Shown in pieces: positions 1 through 10,766 of a stretch of 64,000 bases of DNA. Every line of letters begins with the position of its first letter. The stretch's first letter is position 1. The stretch comes from Alnus glutinosa (taxonomy: Eukaryota > Streptophyta > Magnoliopsida > Fagales > Betulaceae), in contig NC_084892.1 in the NCBI RefSeq assembly GCF_958979055.1, positions 4,109,501 through 4,173,500 on the forward strand. The letters are read 5' to 3'. The notes below the pieces were generated by a model. That model ran no database searches. It was not told the DNA's origin and was given only the letters and a program-made list of their open reading frames with translations. A program made the position numbers and the translations under genes.

Positions 1-995
1 CTTTGTCCTTTCCCTTTTATCTAATCTGTCCCTTTTCTTTGCTCTTGTTTCTTTCTTCTATTTAGCACACGAAACACACATACACCCACAGAGAGAGGTC
101 CAGAACCTCTTCTTTTCTTATCATGTCTTTTCTAGCCTACAGACCCGAGAGACAGAGAGATAGGAAGAGATTTCTCTCTTCCTTTTCTTTTCTTCTACAC
201 CGACACACTCACACACACACAGTAGAGAAAAGAGAGAGTTAGAGAGGCTTACTACAAAAAGGAGAGGATCCCTGCAGGACCGAGAGAAGAGGGGAGAGCT
301 TGGGTAATTTTTCTGAGTTTGGTCTCTTGTTTATGGGCATCCACCGAGAGATAACAGGGAGGAAAAATCAGAGTTTTATGCTCTGTTTTTCTGCCTGTCC
401 GTAATACACAAAGGGAAGGGAAGAGAGTGATTTTCCTGCGTTCTCTTTAGGTTCAGTGTGATGAAGAGTTAAGGGAAGAGAGTGCACTTCTCTGATTTTC
501 TGCACTATCAAAGAGAAGAGGAGGTTTGAAGAAAGTTGCAGAAATATCAAGCAAGAGAGATAGAGAGCTTCGATTGGGTTTTCTGTTCCTCTTTTCTATT
601 CTTTTCTGTTTAAGGAAGGAGAAACTGCAGGGATGAATTTGCCCAGAGTTTCTGCCACCGTTCAGAAGAAGAGAAGAAGAAAGCTATAGAGGAAAAGAGA
701 GAACCAGAGAGATACATGCAAACCACAAAGAAAGAAGAGAAGATAGTGTGCGTGAAACCGAAGGGCTGCAACTCAATATATAGTAACAGGAAGGGTCCGG
801 ATCACTTGGGGCAGATCTAATGGCTGAAATGTAAACTTGCTCAGCAAGTAGGTGCGCTGGAGGGGGAATTAACGTAGGCATTAAAATATCTTCAATCTTT
901 AACAAACTAGAGATTGGGTTCCAACTAAACTGAGGTTAACATGCTAACTAAGTTTTTGCTTAGTTATTTTTTTTTTCTTCTACTGTCTCAAGAAT
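1..995. repeat. GA-rich duplicated block, copy 1
   Basis: Base 1 onward matches 9773-10766 almost base for base. I see one single-A indel near position 225 and about four substitutions. The block is rich in GAGA and CTTT tracts, resembling a long plant 5' leader or promoter-proximal region, but no convincing coding frame is present. The match ends at the shared CAAGAAT near 995. Its left edge lies outside the window, so the full unit may be longer. The short open frames inside (60 and 73 codons on the minus strand) are low-complexity and are not called as genes. Confidence 0.9.
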
Positions 996-1546
996 TGGAT
1001 TTCCCTTTCACACACACAATCTATTTAAATTTGTGATAGTTTGAAATAGAAAGAACTGAAGGAAAAAATAAATAAATAAATAATCTTAGCAAAAAGAAAA
1101 AAAAAAAAAAAGAATGAGAAAAACATAAATGTTAAACATTTTATCTATGTGAACCTTGATCCAGTCCACTCAGCCACTTCCCACCCAAATGAGAAACTTC
1201 CATGGTCTTTCTTTATCACCACAAACTTCCAAATGGTTGCTCAGAATTCTTAGAGATGAAGAAATTCATTGGTTCTTAAAAGAATTCATATTCCCAACAA
1301 CAAATTTTCTTTCTATTTTAGTTCAAATATAACCTTTTTTTTAAAAAAATAAAATAAAATAATTATTGTTTTAGCTACCCATTTTTTCAAAGTACCTACA
1401 TTCTATTCCCTATTTTAGCTATGAACTTTTATTATTCAAAACATAAAAGTCATCGGCATGCCTTTCAAAGTACCTACATATATATATTTTAATTTTTCAA
1501 AACACCTACATTTCAAAGTCATCAGCATGCCTTATCAAAAAAAAAA

Positions 1547-1578
<32 letters not shown>

Positions 1579-1761
1579 ATTTTGTGAGCTACAACGTTCA
1601 CCGTAGCAATTTACCAAATTTTGGGCTAAAATAATTAACCGGATGCTACTATTTTAGCATCCACATTTGTATTTTCAAATATCTAAACTAACTAAAATAA
1701 CATTTGATTAGCCGGATGTAAAGGCTCTTAGAAGTGTCAGGCTATGCTAAGATTGGGTTCC
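996..1761. other. AT-rich intergenic stretch
   Basis: Only simple sequence is seen: A-runs near 1095-1112 and a TTA trinucleotide array at about 1547-1577. The words 'catcRgcatgcctt' and 'caaagtacctacat' recur locally. No gene or defined transposon was recognised. Confidence 0.6.
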
Positions 1762-2619
1762 AATTTTGTACCCTTTCTTCTACCTGCATATATTCACAGA
1801 TATCAGTTCAATAATTTATCCAGCCAACATTATGAAGACCTTTTCTTTTTTTTTTTTAATACAAACATACAAAATAGATCATCAAAGCAAATGGTATCAG
1901 AGTAGTTAGCCGTGCCACTGTGATGACTCATTTATGTTATTTGTATAAAAAAATGTGTCGTCACAAAAATGACAGAAACTATGCATACCACATAACTAAA
2001 ATTTGGACTAAAGTTCTTAACAAAATAGTATTGGCTTTATAGCCTAACCTATTTCATATCTGTGGTTTTTCTGAAAGGATTTGTTCCAGTGCATTTTTGA
2101 AAATTTAATCCACTCTAAAATCATAAACTAAGCCACAGTTTATTTGGCTAAACGCAATCAAATCTCAATTTGCTGCATAAATACAAGAGTCCAAAATGAT
2201 AACCCTTTTTTTTTATTGGGTTACACAGGCACCTAGTGGATAGATCCCTCTTCTCACTGTCCACTCCCTAGTTCTGGGAAGAGAAAGTGACATTTGAGCA
2301 TAATTAAGCTCATTGGCCCAAAATGATAACCGAACAGTATATGCAAAAATGGTTGTCAGTAATTTTATCCCAACTATAACTAACCCTCTTACATCAATCA
2401 ATTGTATCATGCCATCTGTAAAAAAGTTTGCTTTGAATTGCTTGTAGTAGCTTACTTAAACAAATACTTGCATGTTTGTTAATATTCTATTGCAAGTATT
2501 GCATTTGCATTGGTAATCAAGCAGCTATACTGAATTTTTTTTAAATGGTTAGAACTTACTGCTTTTCTATCAAGATGATTTTGTAAATGCATCAATCTTG
2601 TTATGACTTATTATATCTT

Positions 2620-2656
<37 letters not shown>

Positions 2657-4106
2657 AAAAGCTACATAATACCTTTGCTTTGATCTGCTACTTCTTTTAG
2701 TGGATGCAAAAACAATGCACTTTTGATCTTTCATGCTGCTTTTCTTAGCTCTGGATTTGGAGGCCCCTGTAAATGAGAATAATTCAATGCAATTGTACAG
2801 GAAAAATAAATAAGTAATATAAGAGATTCTTCATTTTGGATAGGTTATGTAAAAGTATGATAGAGCTTAAACTACCTCTGATAGGTGATTGAACTTCATT
2901 TTCAGCTGGTTCTGATTCCGTCAACTCATTGGAAGCACGAGAATATTCATTTGACTCAACAGATTTAGGTTTTGATGAATCATTTATAAGCTGGGTCATT
3001 CCTTCAGTGGATGGATCAATGACTTCACCCTCTGTTTCATCTATTAGAAACTCAAGGTTAGACGCCAATTACACCATTTCAGCAGCATATAATCACAAGC
3101 ATGGAAGAAAATATTTAAAACAAAACATTCATTTTAAGAAGTATAATCATGGTCATATAATCATTATAACCATAGCAAAATATATGAATTAGATATTCTT
3201 CTAAAGTGGCAGAAGCCTATTCCAACTGAAAAATACAGACGCTTGTACAAGTAAAATCAGACTCCATGTTTAGCCTTAAGATTCAATAACTTCTACAGAA
3301 TTCAATCCTTGAGAGTGACTTTTAATTGCCTATAGGCTTATATTCACCTCCAACTTATGTAAGTAACAAAATGATATAGAGAGACCGTTCTCTTCATGCT
3401 CATATAGACCATAATGTTATATCACATTTTTGGGAAGAACATTTTCAGTCGAAAGTAGAGATGCTTGCTGCCACTTTAACTTCAGCTGTCATACTCTCAC
3501 CCAAATCTAAAAGGCAAGTTATATAATATATTGATTGAAATTTAAATCTAAATAGGGGCAAGTATTCAGGTCCTGTATAGACCAGTTTAGTAGGGTCGTG
3601 CTGTTATCTTATCATGCATTTGAATGACAATGAGATTATTAATAAATATGAGGATCTGTTGAGGAAAACCATGGACATCTAAAAATGAAACCTGTTATGC
3701 TCCACCAGAAGGAAAGGAAGAAAAGAACATATTATATCTTGCTATATTAAAAGCAGTCAGATCGACAAGTAAGTGGCTATGATGCTTGAAAATATATATT
3801 TGGACCATTAAACTGTATATTTCATTAAAACTGACGAAAAGGGGTTAAAATAATGACACGTCCACTGATTACCATAGGAGCCCCTAACAATGCTGTTAAG
3901 ATACTAATCTTTACTGGACTATATTATGCATCATCGGACACCTCATTGCCTGGAATACAGCCGGGGCCGTTGCTGTACCATCTATATGACACTAACAAAA
4001 ATTAAAGTAATAATTTTTTCCAGCAATGTTATTTAAAGCCTTCTAAATTAGAGATCTACAGGAAAGTGATAAGAAATTCATATTCAAACATAGCAGAAGT
4101 TAATTG
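1762..4106 (-). pseudogene. Truncated duplicate of the 3' end of condensin subunit CAP-D2
   Basis: This segment aligns along its whole length with 30841-33056, the 3' end of the CAP-D2 gene in this window. It keeps exon-like copies of the last two mapped exons. One is at about 2876-3040 and reads DETEGEVIDPSTEGM on the minus strand. The other is at about 2672-2766 and reads SRAKKSSMKDQK. Both stay open, with GT/AG borders conserved. It stops inside the intron upstream, about 7 bp short of the next exon, so everything encoding the HEAT-repeat body is missing and no condensin can be made. It differs from the parent by several percent plus indels. One is an extra piece at about 1827-1960 that contains TGGTATCAGAG, which resembles a retroelement primer-binding site. 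Any transcript would be a non-coding or decoy relic. The identity of the parent is secure; the duplication mechanism is unknown. Confidence 0.85.
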
Positions 4107-4558
4107 GGACCTCTTTTCCGCGCACGCGCCTCCCCGGTTGCTTTTCCTGCAATTTCTATCCTGCTTTGAACGCTCTAAGAGGGGCAGACAAGGGCCATTA
4201 ACGACGTTCATAGACTCTCAAAGCAAATATTTCAACCATTGACTGACCCACTGTTGCCTTCACCGGTTCACGCATGCATGCACATTCTCCTCGTATGACG
4301 AAAGCCTAAATCCATGTCTTTAACAAATTGAGGGAGATCATTTGATAGCACCAATTTGAGATTTTTATTGTATTGCTGTTACCAACACGACGTTTGGTTT
4401 GATGGAATACATTGCAATTGCAGGCAGTCAAGCAAACAGAAAGTCAACAATTACATAAATTATCATATTATTCAAATAAAATATGTGCACATATATTTGT
4501 TGTACGGAGACAAGCAAGAGATTGATAAAAGATGATAACAAAACATTTATCATATTCG
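4107..4558. other. Intergenic stretch without recognised features
   Basis: This is unique sequence between the CAP-D2 pseudogene breakpoint and the first copia-like LTR fragment. It includes a short GC-rich patch near 4118-4140. No open frame, RNA gene or terminal repeat was recognised. Confidence 0.5.
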
Positions 4559-4711
4559 GTTTAATTGTAATCAAATAATGAGATTGTTAATCAAATCATA
4601 GGATTTGATTACCATACTTTATATTTACTCGAAACCTTATAAATATGGACCATTGTATATTGTAGACAAACAAGTCAATGAGCACAATGTAGTCCTAAGG
4701 ACTAATTTGCA
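4559..4711 (+). mobile_element. Copia-like LTR fragment (upstream copy)
   Basis: The words 'gtaatcaaat', 'ggatttgattaccata', 'cttataaatatgg', 'tattgtagacaa' and 'agcacaat' occur here in the same order as in the fuller LTR at 5109-5518. The latter spells them 'cctataaataggg', 'attgtagacaataaaagc' and 'agcacaatataatcc'. This therefore looks like a diverged, partial 5' LTR of the same element. The 400 bp between the two copies is too short for gag-pol, so the internal region has been largely deleted. Confidence 0.6.
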
Positions 4712-5108
4712 GTGGTGGACTAATGAGCACAATGAATTCTTTGTTGGCCCACTTTCATGCCTTATTCAGCTCATAGTTGGCTATCATTTTGGCCCATATT
4801 TGGCTCACTTTTTGGCATTTGAGGTATTGTTTAAAACTCATGCCGTGTTTTAGGTCCATAGTTGGCCCATTGATATTTAAGGCGCATCTTCACCGTCGCC
4901 AACTTTCTCCATTCACAGTTGACCTATTGATTTGATTTTGGCCTACAGTTAGCCCATTGATATTTAAGGCGCATCTTCACCGTTGCCGACTTCCTCCACT
5001 CATCGTCATTAACTGTCGTCATCGATCGTTGTCGTCTCCAAAAGAAGAAGATGCATTTATTGCAAACTCAAGCTTCCAGAATCTTTCACCTTGAGTTTGA
5101 AGGGGAGA

Positions 5109-5518
5109 TGTTAGAAGATATGAAGGGTTAGAATATATGGAAAATATAATATACTTTCCATATATTCCATATTTGGTTGATATTGTAATATTCTCTATTT
5201 ATAGTGTGTCGTAATCAAATTATGGGGATTTAATTACCATATTATGAGGATTTGATTACCATATTTGTATTCACGTTAAACCCTATAAATAGGGACTTTT
5301 GTATTGTAGACAATAAAAGCAATATAAGCACAATATAATCCATTATATACTTTCGCTTTCTCTCTTCCCCTTTCTCTCTCTCTTACATAAAATTCTCGTC
5401 TCTTTTCTATTATTTACGCTATTTTCTCTTAAAGTTTTCATCCTATTTTGTTTTCTTTCAGCCACCACTAGTCCATCTCTTCACCGAGAACACCAAGCAT
5501 ATATAAGAACCCCCAACA
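5109..5518 (+). mobile_element. Copia-like LTR (downstream copy)
   Basis: The segment begins TGTTAGAAG and ends CCCCCAACA, giving TG...CA with inverted TGTT/AACA ends. It is preceded by 'ttgagtttgaaggggagA', the purine-rich polypurine tract typical of the 3' end of plant Ty1/copia elements. It holds a TATA-like 'cctataaatagg' near 5281 and pyrimidine-rich sequence downstream, as expected of an LTR promoter and R/U5 region. The length is about 410 bp. No reverse transcriptase or integrase frame is nearby, so this is a relic. Confidence 0.7.
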
Positions 5519-5622
5519 TTGGGAAGTCTACCCACACCACGGTATTATAAGTCGTGACAAGTTGTAAATTCTTTTTTTTTCCTATTGTCATCAAATGAAA
5601 ATTTTCAAATCTAGCTAACTAC

Positions 5623-5804
5623 GAGAAATGCTATATATCATCCATTTGTCTTCCTTTTGTCCCCCCAAAATTGATGTGGCTCTTAAAATCACCATTGGAT
5701 CAAAATCTAATAATAATCTACCATAAATTTAATGGTGATTTTAAGAGTCACATCAATTTTAGGAGGATAAAAGGAGGGCAAGGGAATGATATGTAGCATT
5801 ACTC
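5623..5804. mobile_element. Mutator-type MITE, 182 bp, 9-bp target duplication
   Basis: The terminal inverted repeats are GAGAAATGCTATATATCAT on the left and, reverse-complemented, GAGTAATGCTACATATCATT on the right. The flanks are GCTAACTAC (5614-5622) and GCTAACTAT (5805-5813), a 9-bp direct repeat with one mismatch. The inner part also folds on itself ('aaaattgatgtggctctta' against 'ttaagagtcacatcaattt'). The 9-bp duplication is the signature of Mutator-like elements. There is no coding capacity. Confidence 0.8.
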
Positions 5805-6021
5805 GCTAACTATAGTCTATACAGATAGTAACGCACAAAGCAAAAGCACTCGACTCCCATGTATATAAGAGCACTTTTAATGGGTAAATTGTATAACATC
5901 AACTCAGAGACGGTGATGAAAATTACAAACGTACCCACACAATTAAAGAGGTTTAATTTATTTAAAATGTTCTCCATTCCGGATAGGAAAATATCACAAA
6001 ATTTCACTTGTTTATTTTTTA

Positions 6022-6093
6022 CACAACAAATGTACACGCACTTTGTACAACAATGTCGACATTATTGTACAAAGTGTGTTCATTTGTTGTGCA
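6022..6093. repeat. Near-perfect inverted repeat (hairpin)
   Basis: Two arms of about 35 bases meet at GTCGAC (6055-6060). The left arm begins CACAACAAATG and carries ACTTTGTACAACAATGTC; the right arm is its complement with a few mismatches and a 1-2 base indel. No target duplication was found. It could be a small foldback element or a transcribed hairpin. Confidence 0.7.
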
Positions 6094-7575
6094 CAAGAAA
6101 CATTACTCATTGCCAAATGCCTTCTTTGCTCATTTAATTGACAACCAAATATCTTTAAAAAGACTAATATAGATAAAACCTAATTGTTAACATTTCAAAT
6201 GTTAAAATAATGACAAAATTACTTTAATCTTAATTAATTAAAATTCAAACTTAACTATTGAACCGTGTAAATCCTTAATTAGCGAGTCAAACCCGACGCA
6301 TCTGCCACACAATATCTTTGTTAATAACATCTTTAAGGCGAGTGGAAGAATGTAATATTCTAGGTACCATTCATGTAGAGTCGTCAGTCGCTGATATTGG
6401 ACCACTTGATGCGTCACTGTTAAGTGATAGAAAGCATGCGGGGGGGTTAGAATTTCATGGAATCATAAGCATAGCATAGCATTTTCAATGAGAGAAGAAA
6501 GCATGACCACAATCCGAGTATTATCCAAATTCAACAACCAACTCTTGAAGGATTATGAATGTCGATTTCAATAACTACTGTTACCAACATTTTCTTGGAT
6601 ACAATGTATGTCATGACAAAAATCTCTTCCTCACCCATAACTTGTATAGAAGTGAAATACAATCAGTAGTAACAACTTACAAAAAATGTTCCCAAAAAAT
6701 GCAATTGATCAAGGATGAAGCATGAAAGTGACTGAGAATGAAAAACGACGTGGGAAAAGAACTTGAATCAAGATACATCATAACTATCATGCAATATCAT
6801 AGCGCACTATCCAGTGAACTAAGAACAAAAGGACCATATAAAAGACATCACATCAAACAACTATCCCCATTGCAATTGACTTATACTGATCGAGAGCAAT
6901 ATTTTGTGGAAACAATTGATTTTTTATTGTTTTTAAAAGCATATAGTTCTTAAGAAAATTCTTTTCAATCATGCTTATTTTGATGATCAAATCCCAGAAA
7001 TTAATTTAAGAGATTTATTGTTTTTTTTTTTATAAGTAATAATCCAATCTTATTGTGTGCACTTGATCAATTGTAGATATCAAATGAGACCATGCGCATT
7101 TTCATCCTTTCGCTACTGTTGTTATAGAGTACTAAATATGTACTTCTGCTTCATACGTCACATATATCAAATCAACCCCACCAGCATGCACACTTCACAT
7201 ATATGGTCCACTTTATAAGAAAATAGCATCATTATCAAATTTGACCTAATCTAAATGAGAGTTATCTTGACACTCAATTTATTTTTTCGGATGAATTAAT
7301 TTTTATCGACACAAACAAAGAATACAAAGAAACAACAAATCAAATTTATGAGAAGACAACAAACCACATGCACTATACAATCCAGAACAACAAAACACGA
7401 AAACAAAGAAACAACAAATCTATACAACAAAACATGTCCTTCTAGTATCCATGTTTTAGTTATGACGTGTTTCACAAAGTCCAAGCAGTACAATATGAAT
7501 ATCAAAAGTAATGTGTAGTAGCCAAAATGTTTGTGTTTGATAAAAAGAAAGGAAAATCGAGAAAAAGCAAGAAAC
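6094..7575. other. Intergenic stretch downstream of the kelch gene
   Basis: AT-rich unique DNA. The short open frames here (for example 6738-6953 plus) have no family resemblance and no splice context. The part nearest 7575 may hold 3' untranslated sequence or a further exon of the kelch gene on the minus strand. A G run (7 G) lies near 6440. Confidence 0.45.
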
Positions 7576-8739
7576 TTACAATGAAAAGCACTCTGTTACT
7601 ATAGTGGGGTCCTCCGTCTTATATCTATGGACGGCAACAACAAAAATTTGTAAAGAGCTCCCGAGAATCAGTGTATCAATTATGACCAACTGAAATGCTT
7701 CATCATCATTTGATTGCAGAAGGCCGAAGAGCTGGCCATCTAAATGGACGAACCCAGGAAGAAAGAGGAGCTCATCACTTTCCAAAAACGGTATTCCCAA
7801 GCCTCTAAGACTCCCTTCGATCCACATATCTTTGTCTACATTGTATGCTAGCAAATGTGCGTCACGTGTTACCCAATAAATAGTATTGGCAACAGTTAAC
7901 GCCATTTCTCCCCAACCTTCCCATCCAATAGGACAATTATTGTGTATTCGGCGCTTCCCGAGTCCACTCCAAACACGATGCTCCACATCGTATGTGTAAA
8001 ACATAGCAGCATATTCATAAATCATAGGGCATTGATTCTTGAGAATTTGAGCAATAAGAATCCTGTTTGGATTTTCAAGAGTTGCATAGATAAACCTTTT
8101 ACCCAATTTAAATGGAAGCTCAGGCAAAGGTTCCCACTTGTTAGTCTTCGGGTCATACATCTCACCATCTCGAGCGCCAGCAGTAGGAATATAAGGACAA
8201 CAAGGAGAGGGGAGGTATCCGGACATAACAAAGAGTTTTTGATCCACCACCAAAGTGAGAGGGTCTATTCTCGGGGAAATCATAGAATAATCCGCTGGTA
8301 CCAAATTCGGGGTGCGAGAGGTAAGGTTCAACTTAAGAACATCGGGAACCGAAGGTGGAAAACAGTAATAATCGGAGAGGTAAAGGCCACCTACATAGTA
8401 TAAATCGGATCCTAGAACTGCCGAGGTGGAGGCTTTTGGAATAAAACCCTTCCAAAATGGAGAGATTTCTACTTCCTGAGACTTGAGAGGAAGTAAGGCA
8501 GGTACTTGAAATCGGTACCATCTCGAAATCGGCCTAACATCTCGATATGCGCCGTCTTCCCTCGGAGGCATAATAGGCATATTAACGACTATATCGCAAG
8601 GACGATTCAAAATTCTTGCAGAACGATGAGAATATAACAAGTCTTCTATTTTTCGAGAAAAAAGAGATAGCCCATCAAATGACATCGATCTCCTCAATTT
8701 TCCTCGCTTCCCCACCACTACGAAGCCTTCCTCGTCCAT
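7576..8739 (-). CDS. Kelch-repeat (beta-propeller) protein, 387 aa, no F-box
   Basis: One open frame of 387 codons starts MDEEGFVVVGKRGK. From about residue 105 to 375 it shows five kelch-like blades. Each has a hydrophobic strand ending in a display phrase such as SDLYYVGG, KLFVMSG, NTIYWVTRD or GQLFGLL, followed by an aspartate or tryptophan turn such as YDPKTNKWEPLPELPF, YDVEHRVWSGLG or YNVDKDMWIEG. The first 100 residues carry no F-box leucine motif, so it is not evidently an SCF substrate receptor. Plant kelch proteins of this class usually bind partner proteins through the propeller; the partner is unknown. Reading on the minus strand, the stop codon overlaps ATT|GTAAGT, a near-ideal splice donor. 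The annotated stop could therefore lie in an intron, with a further exon below 7570. The start is the first ATG, after in-frame non-coding sequence. The frame is undamaged, so it is probably a live gene. Confidence 0.8.
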   Translation of the reverse strand: MDEEGFVVVGKRGKLRRSMSFDGLSLFSRKIEDLLYSHRSARILNRPCDIVVNMPIMPPREDGAYRDVRPISRWYRFQVPALLPLKSQEVEISPFWKGFIPKASTSAVLGSDLYYVGGLYLSDYYCFPPSVPDVLKLNLTSRTPNLVPADYSMISPRIDPLTLVVDQKLFVMSGYLPSPCCPYIPTAGARDGEMYDPKTNKWEPLPELPFKLGKRFIYATLENPNRILIAQILKNQCPMIYEYAAMFYTYDVEHRVWSGLGKRRIHNNCPIGWEGWGEMALTVANTIYWVTRDAHLLAYNVDKDMWIEGSLRGLGIPFLESDELLFLPGFVHLDGQLFGLLQSNDDEAFQLVIIDTLILGSSLQIFVVAVHRYKTEDPTIVTECFSL

Positions 8740-9772
8740 GGAGTATTTGTGATGACCGATGAGGGCGAAAGAATGAAATGAGATGGAGAGAAAGAGAGAC
8801 CAACGCTCTCAATTCAATCTGATGGTAACTGGAAACTTGAAGGACTCATAGTGACCAGCAAAAATGACAACAACCACCAAAGGTATTCATACCAACAGCA
8901 AGAATCAATAATTCATAAATTCCTAGTTAGATATGAGAATTCCCTGCATTCAGAAGGAAGTAACAAGATGAAAGCAATTAAGTAAACGTAGTAAATTTGA
9001 AATAGAGATTGCACATACTATGGATTATTATCGATGTAAAAAATGTGGTGCACTTTCATTTTCTCCAATGATAAGAAATATATATAGCAACTCTTCTAGT
9101 TCAAAAGTTAAGCTCCACACATAAGAAAAACAAAATACAACATCACACAGAATAAAGAAAAAAGAACGTGTTTTATATGTTATTCGCGTCACATAAAAAA
9201 GCCATGTTTAAAACATAACATAAAACACATTAAAACACTTTTATAATTTATAATAATAAAATATATAAAATTTATAGAACTTAAACTTACCAAAATACCC
9301 CCTCTTTCTTTTTAATATATATATATAAAAAAGAACTAAACCAAAAAGTAAGATGATGAACCTAAGAGAGAGGGAAGTGGGCCCTCCTATGTTCTCTTTT
9401 TTTTTTATTCTTTTGTTCTTTACTTTTTGTTCCAACCGAGAGATCACAGACTTCTTCTTCTATTCCCTTTTTTTTTTTTTTTTTTTATGGCAAACTATTC
9501 TGATTCTTCCTCTATTTTTTTTTTTTTTTCATTTCTTTCAAAAATATCAAATCAAAAACATTCTAATTTTTTTATACCTTTTAATCACATAAATAATTTT
9601 TTATTATTATTCAAATAAAAAAATTCATTACAAATCAAAACTTTTTCACTTTTCTATACAACATCCTTAAATTTTATATCATACCAATCACTTTTTACTA
9701 TAGAATATAAAAACAAAATATTATCTAACCCAATTCCTTAACAAACAAGCCATTCCCTTTTCTTTGTTTCTT
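8740..9772. other. Upstream region of the kelch gene and AT-rich intergenic DNA
   Basis: Bases 8740-8850 are the probable 5' leader and promoter of the minus-strand kelch gene, including a 'gagatggagagaaagagagacc' purine tract. From about 9030 the sequence is strongly AT-rich with T-runs at 9397-9411, 9469-9486 and 9518-9530. No other gene was seen. Confidence 0.5.
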
Positions 9773-10766
9773 CTTTGTCCTTTCCCTTTTATCTAATCTG
9801 TCCCTTTTCTTTGCTCTTGTTTCTTTCTTCTATTTAGCACACGAAACACACATACACCCACAGAGAGAGGTCCAGAACCTCTTCTTTTCTTATCATGTCT
9901 TTTCTAGCCTACAGACCCGAGAGACAGAGAGATAGGAAGAGATTTCTCTCTTCCTTTTCTTTTCTTCTACACCGACACACTCACACACACACAGTAGAGA
10001 AAGAGAGAGTTAGAGAGGCTTACTACAAAAAGGAGAGGATCCCTGCAGGACCGAGAGAAGAGGGGAGAGCTTGGGTAATTTTTCTGAGTTTGGTCTCTTG
10101 TTTATGGGCATCCACCGAGAGATAACAGGGAGGAAAAATCAGAGTTTTATGCTCTGTTTTTCTGCCTGTCCGTAATACACAAAGGGAAGGGAAGAGAGTG
10201 ATTTTCCTGCGTTCTCTTTAGGTTCAGTGTGATGAAGAGTTAAGGGAAGAGAGTGCACTTCTCTGATTTTCTGCACTATCAAAGAGAAGAGGAGGTTTGA
10301 AGAAAGTTGCAGAAATATCAAGCAAGAGAGATAGAGAGCTTCGATTGGGTTTTCTGTTCCTCTTTTCTTTTCTTTTCTGTTTAAGGAAGGAGAAACTGCA
10401 GGGATGAATTTGCCCAGAGTTTCCGCCGCCGTTCAGAAGAAGAGAAGAAGAAAGCTATAGAGGAAAAGAGAGAACCAGAGAGATACATGCAAACCACAAA
10501 GAAAGAAGAGATGATAGTGTGCGTGAAACCGAAGGGCTGCAACTCAATATATAGTAACAGGAAGGGTCCGGATCACTTGGGGCAGATCTAATGGCTGAAA
10601 TGTAAACTTGCTCAGCAAGTAGGTGCGCTGGAGGGGGAATTAACGTAGGCATTAAAATATCTTCAATCTTTAACAAACTAGAGATTGGGTTCCAACTAAA
10701 CTGAGGTTAACATGCTAACTAAGTTTTTGCTTAGTTATTTTTTTTTTCTTCTACTGTCTCAAGAAT
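9773..10766. repeat. GA-rich duplicated block, copy 2
   Basis: Nearly identical to 1-995 at an offset of 9771-9772 bases. Here the left flank is visible and shows the unit joined to AT-rich DNA at about 9772. The right edge is at CAAGAAT, followed by 'gctgggttgggtttcaacg', which differs from copy 1. A 76-codon frame (9895-10125 plus, beginning MSFLAYRPERQ) exists only in this copy, because copy 1 has one extra A. That argues against it being a conserved protein. The function is unresolved; the GAGA/CT-rich composition resembles a plant leader or promoter. Confidence 0.9.

Noticed and set aside
660..720. Partial likeness of 'aagaaagctatagagg' to the star strand of miR396
   Set aside because: No complementary TTCCACAGCTTTCTT-type arm is found within hairpin distance, and the match is short and inexact.
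1..995. The duplicated 995-bp blocks as the two LTRs of one retrotransposon
   Set aside because: The visible end is CAAGAAT rather than CA in an inverted TG/CA context. No primer-binding site follows copy 1, and the DNA between the copies holds host gene sequence instead of gag-pol.
3060..3200. 87-codon plus-strand frame at 2929-3192 across the CAP-D2 pseudogene
   Set aside because: It is antisense to the conserved exon copy and reads into intron sequence; no independent evidence supports it.
7942..8403. 153-codon plus-strand frame opposite the kelch gene
   Set aside because: It is an antisense shadow of a well-supported kelch coding frame and has no domain of its own.
9895..10125. 76-codon frame MSFLAYRPERQ... 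as a protein
   Set aside because: It is destroyed in the near-identical copy at 1-995 by a single A and consists of low-complexity Arg/Thr/His-rich sequence.
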